From JADGGM01 sp027307005 (GTDB taxonomy: Bacteria > Gemmatimonadota > Gemmatimonadetes > Gemmatimonadales > Gemmatimonadaceae), in contig DATIEP010000036.1 of assembly GCA_035455745.1 (NCBI GenBank), positions 62,001 through 126,000 on the forward strand: a stretch of 64,000 bases of DNA, given 5' to 3'. Position numbers and translations under genes: made by a program. Shown piece by piece: positions 10,066 through 17,852 of the stretch (positions within the stretch are counted from its first letter, which is position 1; the number at the start of each line of letters is the position of its first letter). The notes below the pieces were generated by a model that saw nothing but the letters and a program-made list of their open reading frames with translations, was not told the DNA's origin and made no database searches.

Positions 10066-10094
10066 TTGTTCGACCGCGAGGCTTGGACTAGCTT
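10066..10094 (+). promoter_or_regulatory. Candidate promoter of the tRNA-Gly gene
   Basis: TTGTTC at 10066-10071 and TAGCTT at 10089-10094 are separated by exactly 17 bases, and the tRNA begins 10 bases after the -10 box. This is a sigma-70-like arrangement. The -10 resembles the TAGTTT proposed upstream of mreB. Confidence 0.55.
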
Positions 10095-10104
10095 TGTGGC
10101 GACT

Positions 10105-10177
10105 GCGGGAATAGCTCAGTTGGTAGAGCACAACCTTGCCAAGGTTGGGGTCGCGGGTTCGAGTCCCGTTTCCCGCT
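10105..10177 (+). tRNA. tRNA-Gly (anticodon GCC)
   Basis: A 73-base cloverleaf. The acceptor arms are GCGGGAA and TTCCCGC with discriminator T; the D-loop is AGCTCAGTTGGTAGAGC; the anticodon GCC lies at 10138-10140 in loop TTGCCAA; the T-arm contains GGTTCGAGTCCC. CCA is not encoded. It decodes GGC/GGU, including the GGC half of the frequent Leu-Gly TTAGGC codon pair. Confidence 0.97.
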
Positions 10178-10266
10178 CTCCACGATTCGTGCGATTCGAT
10201 CACAGGGACATGCGGCGCCCAGCCGGTGTCCCTGTGTTGTTCCAGGGTGGTCGTGCGAGCCTCTGG

Positions 10267-10351
10267 GCCCGGGTGGCGAAACGGCAGACGCGAGGGACTT
10301 AAAATCCCTTTCCCCTAGCGGGGAGTGCGGGTTCGATTCCCGCCCCGGGCA
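10267..10351 (+). tRNA. tRNA-Leu (anticodon UAA)
   Basis: An 85-base type II tRNA. The acceptor arms are GCCCGGG and CCCGGGC with discriminator A. The anticodon stem AGGGA/TCCCT encloses loop CTTAAAA, with TAA at 10300-10302. The long variable arm is TTCCCCTAGCGGGGA, and the T-arm GGTTCGATTCC is present. It reads UUA and UUG, codons rare in a high-GC genome but used repeatedly here within the TTAGGC motif. It follows tRNA-Gly by about 90 bases and could be cotranscribed. Confidence 0.97.
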
Positions 10352-10588
10352 TTCCGTTAGCACGTCGCACCTCACGTCGCGACTCCGGACCGCCAGCGGA
10401 ATCAGCGCGCTCGGCGATATCGACGCCGAGAACCTCTCGGACGCACCGGGTGAGGCGAGCTGCCTAACTGGCGCGTGATGGGCCGGTCGTGGCCGCGGCG
10501 GAGCGCGGCCACTGCGCACGTCTGGTGCCAATCGATGGACCGCCGACGCCAGTGCTCCCTTGGTGCTATGGTGCGGGCCCGCCGGTCA
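10352..10588. other. Intergenic stretch after tRNA-Leu
   Basis: About 240 bases between the tRNA pair and the end of the PQQ dehydrogenase gene. I see no convincing gene, only one GCCTAAC at 10462 and imperfect dyads. tRNA 3' ends are common integration sites, but I found no second copy of the tRNA end in the window. Confidence 0.5.
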
Positions 10589-12262
10589 TTAGCGGAGGTT
10601 GCCAGATGCCTTCGACGCGTGTGCCCGCTGGGTCGGTGTAGGCAACCCGAAGACGAATACCGCCTCCCCCAGTGAATAGCCGAGCTGGAAATTGCCACCG
10701 CACGCCACGCCGATCATCTCTTCACCGTGGAGCGCAAAACTCATCGGGGCAGCATTGCACCCGGCACCGGCGGCGAACTGCCAAAGCAGCTTCCCGGTAT
10801 GCGCGTCGTAGGCATCGAAGTTTCCGTCTCCCTCGCCGGTGAAGACGAGCCCCCCGGCCGTCGCCAGTGAACCACCCATCATCGGCTGGTCCATCCGGTT
10901 CTGCCAGGCGATCTTGCCGGTTCTCAGGTTGAGCGCCGTGAACGTGCCGTTCTGTGAGGCACCGGGGGCAAGCTTGAACGCTGAACCGAGCCACAACCGA
11001 TTCTTCGCGTAAGGCGCAGGGTGTGTCATGTAGAGCATCGGCTGGTTCAGGCCGGCCACGTAGGCATAGTCCAGCGATGGGTCGATGGATATCGGCGACC
11101 ATTCCGTGCCTCCGTTAGCACCCGGCAGCATCAGCGTCCCCTCGGGCGTGGGGAGTGCGAACATGTTCTTCTGCGGCGTGAAATTCTGCGTCTTACGAAT
11201 GAGCCGCCCCGTCTTCGCGTCGAGGACGTATGCCCAAGCGGTCTTGCCCGCTTGAACGACCACCTTGCGGCCGTCCAGCATGACGACCGCCGGTGGCGAC
11301 GTCTCATCAAGATCCCACACGTCGTGCGGCACGACCTGGTAATACCAGCGCGTCTTCCCCGTCGACGCATCGATCGCGACGATGCAATCCGTGAACAGGT
11401 TGTCGCCCGGGCGTGCCGAGCCATCGAGATCGGGCGAGGGGTTACCCACGGTGAAGAAGAGGAGATTGAGGTCTTTGTCGTACGCAGGTGTCATCCAAAC
11501 GCCACCGCCACCCTGCTTCCACGCATCCGCATGCGTGGCGCTGTCAGCCTTTTCACGCGCGATGTCGCGGTGCAGATCGGCCTCTTCAGCTTTGGGCGCC
11601 CACACACCCCACCACCCGTTAGGCGCCACAGGGTCTTCACCCGGTGCGGGGATCGAATACCAACGCCACACGGGTTTGCCCGTGTCGATGTTCAGCGCAT
11701 CGACATGTCCCCGAATGCCGTACTCACCGCCCGAGACTCCGACGACGACCGTCTGACCGACGATCAGCGGAGCCGGCGTGATGCTGTAGCCGGAATCGGC
11801 ACTGGCGATCTGTGTATCCCAAACCTGTTGTCCAGTGTGCGCGTTGAGCGCGACAACGTGCCCGTCGAGGGTGCCGAAAAACACCTTGCCACCGGCGAGC
11901 GCGACGCCGCGGTTGTCTGGGCCGCAGCAGTACGAGCTCGATCCCAGCTTGTAGCTGAACCGCCAGATCTCGCGTCGCGTATCGAGGTTGTAGGCGATGA
12001 CGGCCTCATCGTAGGGCGTTGTGACGTACATCGTGTCGCCGGCAACGATCGGCGTGTTTTCGAATGACCCAGGCCGCGTGCCTGTCTGAAACACCATGCG
12101 CGCGACGAGAGAGTGCACGTTCTGCGTGTTGATCTGCTTGAGGGTCGACCATCGCTGATTCCAGTCGGCGCCACCGTACGTAGTCCAGTTGGCTTGCGCA
12201 TGGGCTGTCACCGCGCCGCCGAGTCCGCATGCGACGAACACGAGACAGCTGTACCACCTCAT
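10589..12262 (-). CDS. PQQ-dependent (quinoprotein) alcohol dehydrogenase-like protein
   Basis: A 557-residue periplasmic beta-propeller. The start at 12262 is chosen because it opens directly into a signal peptide (MRWYSCLVFVACGLGGAVTA); the open frame extends upstream without coding character. Features of PQQ-type methanol/ethanol dehydrogenases are the vicinal cysteine pair in SSYCCGPDNRG, repeated tryptophan-docking phrases (DTGKPVWRWY, STGKTRWYYQ, HTGKLLWQFA), GNPSPDLDG and VVPHDVWDLDE with possible metal and catalytic acids. No heme c domain follows. Electrons would pass from an alcohol or aldehyde to a cytochrome c, fitting the oxidase genes nearby. The substrate and metal (Ca or lanthanide) are not decidable here. 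Confidence 0.85.
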   Translation of the reverse strand: MRWYSCLVFVACGLGGAVTAHAQANWTTYGGADWNQRWSTLKQINTQNVHSLVARMVFQTGTRPGSFENTPIVAGDTMYVTTPYDEAVIAYNLDTRREIWRFSYKLGSSSYCCGPDNRGVALAGGKVFFGTLDGHVVALNAHTGQQVWDTQIASADSGYSITPAPLIVGQTVVVGVSGGEYGIRGHVDALNIDTGKPVWRWYSIPAPGEDPVAPNGWWGVWAPKAEEADLHRDIAREKADSATHADAWKQGGGGVWMTPAYDKDLNLLFFTVGNPSPDLDGSARPGDNLFTDCIVAIDASTGKTRWYYQVVPHDVWDLDETSPPAVVMLDGRKVVVQAGKTAWAYVLDAKTGRLIRKTQNFTPQKNMFALPTPEGTLMLPGANGGTEWSPISIDPSLDYAYVAGLNQPMLYMTHPAPYAKNRLWLGSAFKLAPGASQNGTFTALNLRTGKIAWQNRMDQPMMGGSLATAGGLVFTGEGDGNFDAYDAHTGKLLWQFAAGAGCNAAPMSFALHGEEMIGVACGGNFQLGYSLGEAVFVFGLPTPTQRAHASKASGNLR

Positions 12263-12415
12263 GGTCTGACGGCCATTTATTCTCGCCATACGTGCACCCC
12301 GGTTGATCGCCAGCGAGCTGCTGCGTTGCGCAATTCTTGTTTGCCATTCGAATAACTCGGGATAATTTTCTATCATCCGCTGCATTTCAATAGCACGTGT
12401 GTCCCACTCCGCTCG
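12263..12415. promoter_or_regulatory. Divergent regulatory region between the PQQ dehydrogenase and the PAS-LuxR gene
   Basis: 153 bases separate the two divergent starts. The part around 12340-12400 is clearly richer in A and T than its surroundings (for example GATAATTTTCTATCAT), as expected for promoters. A defined operator is not visible. The layout suggests that the PAS-LuxR protein controls the dehydrogenase. Confidence 0.45.
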
Positions 12416-13075
12416 ATGATCGGCTCAACATACGAACGCCGAGACCGGTTGATCGACGCGCTCGAGGCCGCCGCCGATTCGGCGTTCGCGGTGACGCCCG
12501 ACTCGCGCATCGTTGGCTGGAACGCAGGATCGAAGGATCTCTTTGCACATAGCGCGCCCGCCGTCCTCGGTCGCCGCCTCGCCGATGTGCTGCCGAGCGT
12601 AGACGGCGTCATGGTCCTCGACGAGTCGTATTGTCGCGATGCTGCGCGCCGCGGCGGCGTCCAGAACTTCGATCTCCACGTCGTGACGGGAACCGGATCC
12701 AAGCGGTGGGTGAACGTGTCGGTGTTGGTGTTCGATGTGCTTGACGCTGGGCCGCAGTGGATCGTGCACCTCGCGCACGACATCACGCAGCGGAAGCGGA
12801 AGGAAGAGGTGCTAGCCGACTTCGCCGAGAGGGCGCACGGAGTCATGCACAGGCTGAATGGCGTCGGGCCGGTCGCTTCGGCGTGCGCTCTGACGGCGCA
12901 GGAGCTGCGCATCCTGCACGCCCTCGCCGACGGCGATACGACGGCGCTCATCGCGCGGCGATTTGGCATCTCGGCGAACACGCTGCGTAATCACCTCTAC
13001 CACATCAATCGGAAGCTCGGCACGCACGACCGGCTGCAGGCGGTGACGTTCGCGATGCGGCACAAGTTGGTGTGA
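12416..13075 (+). CDS. PAS-domain LuxR-type transcription regulator
   Basis: A 219-residue protein with an N-terminal PAS sensor (about residues 10-125, including RIVGWNAGSKDLF and a PAC-like end HLAHDITQRKR) and a C-terminal LuxR/GerE helix-turn-helix (about 158-215: LTAQELRILHALADGDTTA, FGISANTLRNHLYHINRKLG). There is no receiver domain, so it would sense a ligand or redox state directly through PAS. It is divergent from the quinoprotein gene and overlaps the downstream glycosylase gene by a few bases. Regulation of the quinoprotein is an inference from position only. Confidence 0.85.
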   Translation: MIGSTYERRDRLIDALEAAADSAFAVTPDSRIVGWNAGSKDLFAHSAPAVLGRRLADVLPSVDGVMVLDESYCRDAARRGGVQNFDLHVVTGTGSKRWVNVSVLVFDVLDAGPQWIVHLAHDITQRKRKEEVLADFAERAHGVMHRLNGVGPVASACALTAQELRILHALADGDTTALIARRFGISANTLRNHLYHINRKLGTHDRLQAVTFAMRHKLV

Positions 13076-14043
13076 CGATGCGAGGCGCGCGCGCGCGTCA
13101 CCTGAGCCGCCACGAAGTGCGCGTCGAACCGCCGTTCCGTCTCGACCTGACGGTGAGCGCACTCAGGCGCCTGCCGACGAACGTCGTCGACGTGCTGCTC
13201 CCCGACGGCGCCTATGCTCGTGCGCTGCGCGACGACCACGGATTGGTCGTGGTGCGCGCGAGCGTGGCTCGACCCGACGCACTCGAGGTGACCGTCGATG
13301 GGCCGCGTGCCGCGAACGCTGCGGCAGTCGCAACGGTGCGCCGCGTACTCGGTGTCGAGCGCGACACGACCGGGTTCGAGCGCGCGGCCGCCGGCATGCC
13401 GTGGCTGCGTCCGCTGGTGCGCCGCATGCGCGGCCTTCGGCCGCCGCGTTACCCGACCTTGTGGGAGGCGTGCGTCAACGCGATCGCGTTTCAGCAATTG
13501 AGCGTGTTCGCGGCGAGCGCGATCGTGGCGCGACTCGTCACCGCACTCGGCACGCGCACGAAGATCGGTGAAGTTCCGCTATGGACGTTTCCGGATCCGG
13601 AGTCCTGGCTTGCCCAACGGACGCCCGCCTTGCGCGCGATGGGCCTAACGATGACGAAACTCGGCGCGTTGCGCCGCGCGGCCGAGGCGATCGCCAGCGG
13701 TGCTCTCGACGAGCGCACGCTCGAGGCCTTGCCGAGCGCCGACGCGGCGGCGCGCCTGCGCCGGATCAAAGGGATCGGCCCGTGGACCGCCGCGGTGATA
13801 CTGTTGCGCGGTCTCGGCCGCCTCGACGTGTTTCCACCTGCCGACTCGAGCGTTGCGCATAATCTCGCGCGCGTGGCCGGTGACACGCGACCGGACATCG
13901 CGTCGGTGGTCCGAAAGCTCGAACCGCAACAGGGAATGCTCTACTTCTACCTGCTGCTGGCGCGTCTCGAGGTGCGGGGTGTGCTTCCAGTGGACGGGGC
14001 GCGGCGCTATCGCGCGCCGCTCGCCGGCGGGGTCGCCGAATAG
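13072..14043 (+). CDS. DNA-3-methyladenine glycosylase II-type (HhH-GPD) protein
   Basis: A base-excision repair glycosylase for alkylated purines, of AlkA type. The 323-residue protein has an N-terminal AlkA-like beta domain and a HhH-GPD core: LWEACVNAIAFQQLSVFAAS, then the hairpin LRRIKGIGPWTAAVILLRGL and the catalytic aspartate in FPPADSSVAHN. The GTG at 13072 overlaps the stop of the regulator gene (GTGA); an ATG two codons later (13078) is also possible. Its end overlaps by 37 bases the convergent Ig-like membrane protein gene. A second, unrelated glycosylase (tag) lies at 48.6 kb. Confidence 0.88.
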   Translation: MTMRGARARHLSRHEVRVEPPFRLDLTVSALRRLPTNVVDVLLPDGAYARALRDDHGLVVVRASVARPDALEVTVDGPRAANAAAVATVRRVLGVERDTTGFERAAAGMPWLRPLVRRMRGLRPPRYPTLWEACVNAIAFQQLSVFAASAIVARLVTALGTRTKIGEVPLWTFPDPESWLAQRTPALRAMGLTMTKLGALRRAAEAIASGALDERTLEALPSADAAARLRRIKGIGPWTAAVILLRGLGRLDVFPPADSSVAHNLARVAGDTRPDIASVVRKLEPQQGMLYFYLLLARLEVRGVLPVDGARRYRAPLAGGVAE

Positions 14044-14483
14044 GTTGGCGTCGTGGCGTACTGGCTCGGGACGCGCCACATGCTCGCGCCATACCAAGCG
14101 GCCCAAGCGACAATCCCTAGCGTCATCACCCACACCCACACCGGGATCGACGAGTGGGTTTCGGCGCGCTGCGGTTCGAACGGCTCCTCGGCGCTGAATG
14201 CGTTGACGCCGAGCTGGATCACGCCATGGCACACCGCATCGGGTACGAGTCCCGTCACCGTGACGCCGGGTCCATTGCGCACTTTGAACGGGACTTCCCG
14301 CACCGAGACCTTCCCCGTCCTGTCGGTGGCCCGGATCGTGAGCCGGTGCGGGCCGTCGGCGAGCGTGTTAGTGTCGAGCGTGATCGCTGTCGGGAGGTCC
14401 CTCTCGCTGAACGGATGCTCGCTCCCGTCGAGGTAGATCTGGACGCGAGCGCTCGGCGTTTCGTCGATGGGATCGTTAGTCAT
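14007..14483 (-). CDS. Membrane-anchored protein of the oxidase operon, unknown family
   Basis: A 158-residue protein. Residues 1-90 look like an all-beta, Ig-like or carbohydrate-sandwich domain (ARVQIYLDGSEHPFSER, ADGPHRLTIRATDRTGKVSV), followed by one transmembrane helix (about 112-135, PVWVWVMTLGIVAWAAWYGA) and a short Thr/Ser/Pro tail. The start ATGACTAA overlaps the stop of the upstream 52-residue gene, so the two are translationally coupled in the cbb3-like operon. It may be an assembly or accessory subunit of the oxidase; this is inferred from position. Confidence 0.7.
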   Translation of the reverse strand: MTNDPIDETPSARVQIYLDGSEHPFSERDLPTAITLDTNTLADGPHRLTIRATDRTGKVSVREVPFKVRNGPGVTVTGLVPDAVCHGVIQLGVNAFSAEEPFEPQRAETHSSIPVWVWVMTLGIVAWAAWYGASMWRVPSQYATTPTYSATPPASGAR

Positions 14484-14634
14484 CGTTCAATACCTGATGC
14501 TTGGGATGCCGCCGATCGCGCTCGCCGGGGTGGATCAGCATCAACGCCGCAGCGACGAAGCACCCGATAGTGATCGCGCTGGTGATCACGATGATGATAA
14601 TGTTGCCGAGCCGGTGTGCCGCGAAGTTCTGCAT
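14476..14634 (-). CDS. Small membrane protein, CcoQ-like in position
   Basis: A 52-residue reading frame, short enough to be missed by length filters. It starts MQNFAAHRLG, has one strongly hydrophobic helix (NIIIIVITSAITIGCFVAAA and a few more residues) and a polar tail HPGERDRRHPKHQ. Its stop overlaps the start of the next gene by 8 bases and its start lies 9 bases after the cytochrome c gene. The size, single helix and place after ccoN-ccoO match CcoQ-type subunits that stabilise cbb3 oxidases, but sequence similarity cannot be judged by eye. Confidence 0.7.
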   Translation of the reverse strand: MQNFAAHRLGNIIIIVITSAITIGCFVAAALMLIHPGERDRRHPKHQVLNDD

Positions 14635-14643
14635 CGTCTTGCG

Positions 14644-15615
14644 TTAGTGCGCCGTCTTGGCGCGTTCAGCGGCGACTTGCGCGGCGGTCGCGAGCGGCGC
14701 GTTGTTGCCCCACGATGTGCGCTCATGATCGATGATCTCGGCGATCTCGTCATCGTGCAGGATCGCTGCGAAGCTCGGCATTTGTCCCGGATATGCAACC
14801 GTGCCGATCGTCTTGCCGTGCAGGCCCGCCAAGATGGTGTGAATCTGCTCGGTCGGATCTGTGGCCGTCTCCACGGGATCTCCCTTCAACGGCGGGAACA
14901 CGCCAGGAACCCCCAGCCCGCTGGTTTGATGACACGAGGCGCAGTTGGCGGCGAAGAGCTTCTGCCCCGCCGCCGCATCGAACGTGCTCGTCGCGGCTGG
15001 CGCGGCGGCCCCTTGGACGGCCGCAGTCGGCGATGTGGGCGCCGCGGGTGGGTGATAGCCGGGGATCGCCGGCTGCTTGAGCGACAGCAGATAGGCAACC
15101 AACGCCTGCGCTTTCCGCGTGGGGATGACGACTCCGTGTTTCGGCGCGAACGGCTTCGGCACTGGTACCGCTGTCACGCCGTCCGGAGCTCGCGGCACCA
15201 CCAGGAAGAGAAAACTGAAGTCCGGCATGATCGACTCCGGCACCACGCTTCGCGGGTCGTACAGGTGCATGTACTGCCAGACCTCGCTCGGCTGCCGCAC
15301 GCCGACGTTCGTGAGGTCCGGGCCATTTCGCTCCGAACCGAGCAGCTCCGGTGTCTGATACGCATAATCGCCCGGCGCAGACGGGCGGCCGAACACCGCG
15401 TCCTCCGCAAGAGGACGCACTTGCTGCGTGTGACAGTAGCTGCAGCCGTTGGCGACGTAAACGTCCCGTCCCTTGGCTTGAAGCGGCGTGAGCGGCACCA
15501 CTCCTGGTCCCGGTGGCGTGCGAGAGAGCGCCGCACCTGGCAGCACGCCCATCAGTATCGCGAGCACCGCATAAACGAGCGTGGACCCGCCCGCGATGAG
15601 GATCAGCTTGCTCAT
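14644..15615 (-). CDS. ccoO: cbb3-type oxidase cytochrome c subunit: CcoO domain fused to a second cytochrome c domain
   Basis: A 323-residue protein with an N-terminal membrane anchor (about residues 4-28). The CcoO part has heme site C58-x-x-C61-H62 followed by TQQVRPLAED, LGSERNGPDL and the heme ligand Met in ESIMPDF. After an Ala/Pro linker (about 185-212) comes a second cytochrome c domain with C225-x-x-C228-H229 and a candidate Met ligand in GQMPSF. CcoP normally supplies extra hemes as a separate subunit; here one cytochrome domain is fused to CcoO. The start at 15615 overlaps the ccoN stop (ATGA). It passes electrons from soluble cytochrome c to CcoN. Confidence 0.9.
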   Translation of the reverse strand: MSKLILIAGGSTLVYAVLAILMGVLPGAALSRTPPGPGVVPLTPLQAKGRDVYVANGCSYCHTQQVRPLAEDAVFGRPSAPGDYAYQTPELLGSERNGPDLTNVGVRQPSEVWQYMHLYDPRSVVPESIMPDFSFLFLVVPRAPDGVTAVPVPKPFAPKHGVVIPTRKAQALVAYLLSLKQPAIPGYHPPAAPTSPTAAVQGAAAPAATSTFDAAAGQKLFAANCASCHQTSGLGVPGVFPPLKGDPVETATDPTEQIHTILAGLHGKTIGTVAYPGQMPSFAAILHDDEIAEIIDHERTSWGNNAPLATAAQVAAERAKTAH

Positions 15616-16997
15616 GCCGCCTCTGCCGCCAAAGTCGCGCCGACGTCCGCGCGCTGCCGTGCATAGGTCATCTGCCACACGTTCCAAGCGAACACGAGGT
15701 GGCTCAGGAACATCAAACTCCCGCCGACGGCTCGCCACAACCAGAAGGGAGCCATGTCCGTGACTGACTCGATGAATGGGAGAGCGTGTATCCAGTCGAG
15801 ACCTTGGACGGTCCCCCCGATCGACAGAGCGAGCACGTAGATCACGATGCCGACCGTCGCCATCCAGAAGTGGATGCCCATGAGCAGGCTGTCCGGGTTC
15901 TTCCCGGTGGCGCGCGGCAGGAGGGCATAAACTCCGCCCCAGATCACGAACGAGACGAAGCCGTACATCGTAAGGTGCGAGTGGCCGACGGTGTAGTTAG
16001 TCAGGTGCCAGATCTGCTGCGACGAGCGGAACGCCTCGAGGGTGCCCTGCGAGGATCCGATCAAGTACCCCAGCACGCCGATGAGCACAAACATCGCCGG
16101 TGAGCGAGCAAGGCGCTCGGGTTGGCCCCGCATCGTGAGCAGGAAGTTTGCGCTTCCGCCCCACACCGGCACGAGCATCGCCACCGAAAACACGATGGCT
16201 GTCGTCTGCAACCACCAGGGCAGAGGGCTGTACAGAAAGTGGTGGGACCCGATGATTGGATAGAAGATCAGGTTGGTCCAGAACGCGAACACGCCAAGCG
16301 CGTAAGAGTAAATCGGCCGGCTGAACAGTTTCGGGATCGCGTAGTAGAGGATACCGAGCGCCATTGGCGTGAACCAGAGACCGACGGCGTTGTGCATGAA
16401 GTAGCCGGAGACGGCGACCTGGCCGAGTCCGTACTGGTACCAGGGAAGGACGGCCACTATTGCGATTATGCACGTCCAGAGCACGGCGCCGATTGTGTAC
16501 CAGTTCGAGAGGTAGATGTCCTCGGTGCTGCGTCGCGCGACGGTGGCGAGCAGGTTCCAGGCGGTGATGATGAGCGCGGCGAGAAACACCAACCGGATTG
16601 GCCACCACCACTCACGGTACTCGAGCGTGCCGTTGTTGATGCCCATTGCGAGCGTGATCGTACCCGCGATCGCCGCGACGTTGAACAGCGTCAGACCGGC
16701 CCACGCGAGAGCCGCGCTGTACAGCGCTGTGCGCGAGCTGCGGGCGGCGATGTAGTAGGCCAGGCCGACAAGCCCAATGCTCGCCCACGCGTAGAACGTG
16801 TCGTTGGTGTGAATTGGGCGGAGCCGCCCGAACGTTAGCCACGATGTGTGCGCCGCGAACTCCGGGTAGGCGAACTTGAAACTGAGCAGCACGCCGACGA
16901 ACGTCGCGAAGACCAGCCACAGCGCGGCACATACGATATAGGCGCTCAGAACATCGCGTGCAGCATCGTGTCCAGAAGTGGAAATGTCCGATGGCAT
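15612..16997 (-). CDS. ccoN: cbb3-type cytochrome c oxidase subunit I
   Basis: The heme-copper catalytic subunit; 461 residues with about twelve transmembrane helices. Conserved ligands are visible: a low-spin heme His in LRPIHTNDTFYAW, active-site residues in YFMHNAVGLW (CuB His), the CuB pair in IGSHHFLYSPLPWW, and the heme His residues in TVGHSHLTMYG. Together with the neighbouring CcoO domain this identifies the C-family (cbb3), usually a high-affinity oxidase for low oxygen. It is the first gene of a four-gene operon. No ccoGHIS-type assembly genes are in the window. Confidence 0.92.
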   Translation of the reverse strand: MPSDISTSGHDAARDVLSAYIVCAALWLVFATFVGVLLSFKFAYPEFAAHTSWLTFGRLRPIHTNDTFYAWASIGLVGLAYYIAARSSRTALYSAALAWAGLTLFNVAAIAGTITLAMGINNGTLEYREWWWPIRLVFLAALIITAWNLLATVARRSTEDIYLSNWYTIGAVLWTCIIAIVAVLPWYQYGLGQVAVSGYFMHNAVGLWFTPMALGILYYAIPKLFSRPIYSYALGVFAFWTNLIFYPIIGSHHFLYSPLPWWLQTTAIVFSVAMLVPVWGGSANFLLTMRGQPERLARSPAMFVLIGVLGYLIGSSQGTLEAFRSSQQIWHLTNYTVGHSHLTMYGFVSFVIWGGVYALLPRATGKNPDSLLMGIHFWMATVGIVIYVLALSIGGTVQGLDWIHALPFIESVTDMAPFWLWRAVGGSLMFLSHLVFAWNVWQMTYARQRADVGATLAAEAA

Positions 16998-17284
16998 GCG
17001 GTGGTCCTGGGACGCGATGCTGCGTTCGTCAGGTACTTCCCGGAACGATGGTCCGGCTACGAGTAGAATGGACTGCGTCTGGCATCGACATGCAAGGCTC
17101 GCTTCACCTCGCTCGGGGCTCTCGCGACCGGCTCCCGCCCAGGAGCCGCGTGAATATCTCCAACGCGCCTCGATCGCCTCAATGGAACGGTCATACCATC
17201 CGACCGAATGTTCGGCTCATTCTCACGCGGCCGTGGCGCTGGCACCTTGCAGGTGTTCCGGTCGCAGAGAGGAGAGTCGTGAGC
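16998..17284. promoter_or_regulatory. Intergenic region upstream of ccoN and the broken AhpD-like gene
   Basis: 287 bases between divergent genes that must hold the oxidase promoter. I looked for a symmetrical FNR-type site (TTGAT-N4-ATCAA) and did not find one. No convincing small gene is seen. Confidence 0.4.
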
Positions 17285-17517
17285 ATGGAGCCGCGTATCG
17301 TGTACGGCCGCGTCGCACCTGGGGCGATGAGCGCCATGCAGGCGCTCGAGCAATACGTCGCGAAGAGCGGACTCGAACCGGCGCTGCTCGATCTGGTCAG
17401 GACACGGGCTCGCAGATCAACGGATGTGCCTACTGCATCGACATGCACACCGCAGTTGCGCTCCGCGACTATCGACTATGTGGAGCACCTGCTGCGCTAG
17501 CTGAAGCACCGAATTGA
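17285..17517 (+). pseudogene. Broken AhpD/carboxymuconolactone-decarboxylase-like gene
   Basis: The first part reads MEPRIVYGRVAPGAMSAMQ and continues ALEQYVAKSGLEPALLDLV, a good match to the N-terminus of AhpD-like peroxidases. At about 17408 the frame shifts: the conserved active-site stretch SQINGCAYCIDMHT (the redox CxxC) is read only in another frame. The sequence then degenerates and stops at 17517, where intact members continue for roughly another 80 residues. I therefore read it as a frameshifted, truncated remnant. It was preceded by the divergent oxidase operon and is followed by the DUF2934 gene. Confidence 0.75.
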
Positions 17518-17547
17518 GAGCGCGTTGTCGAGAGCGAAGGAGCCTTC

Positions 17548-17772
17548 ATGAAGAAGTCACAGAAAGGTCGGTCGGTGAGCAGCGCATCGCGTGAAGCAGG
17601 CGTCGCAGCGCGAACACGCGAAGTCCTGAGTCTGCAACACGACCGCATCGAGCCCGATGTGGCGATTCGCGCTCGTGCATACGAGATCTACCTCGAGCGC
17701 GGCGATCGGCCGGGAAACCCACTGAGCGATTGGCTGCAGGCGGAACGCGAATACCGCGAAGGATCGCGATGA
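17548..17772 (+). CDS. DUF2934-type small protein
   Basis: A 74-residue, highly charged protein. The C-terminal half (AIRARAYEIYLERGDRPGNP, then LSDWLQAEREY) matches the short DUF2934 pattern of RAYE-x-W/Y, Gly, Asp-Trp and a final acidic helix. The function is not known. The stop overlaps the start of a 27-codon frame (ATGA), which in turn overlaps gap, so the three may be cotranslated. Confidence 0.75.
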   Translation: MKKSQKGRSVSSASREAGVAARTREVLSLQHDRIEPDVAIRARAYEIYLERGDRPGNPLSDWLQAEREYREGSR

Positions 17773-17852
17773 AACCGGTTAGAGATGGCGAGGCGTCGCC
17801 GGAACTTGAGCTCTATCCGCATCCAGCTGCGGAGCTCGAGAACGCGAGATGA
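17769..17852 (+). CDS. Possible 27-residue coupling peptide between DUF2934 and gap
   Basis: The frame begins MKPVRDGEASPELELYPHPA and ends with a TGA that is part of the ATGA overlapping the gap start; its own ATG overlaps the stop of the DUF2934 gene in the same way. Two exact ATGA overlaps suggest a translated frame linking the flanking genes, but the peptide is short and has no recognised family. Confidence 0.4.
   Translation: MKPVRDGEASPELELYPHPAAELENAR

Noticed and set aside
10352..10588. Integration site at the 3' end of tRNA-Leu
   Set aside because: No second copy of the tRNA end, no integrase and no direct repeat were found in the window.
10402..10698. Minus-strand frame of 98 codons after the tRNA genes
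   Set aside because: Arg-rich composition typical of shadow frames in GC-rich DNA, no motif, and it overlaps the PQQ dehydrogenase gene.
16998..17284. FNR-type binding site for the oxidase operon
   Set aside because: No TTGAT-N4-ATCAA-like dyad was found by eye.
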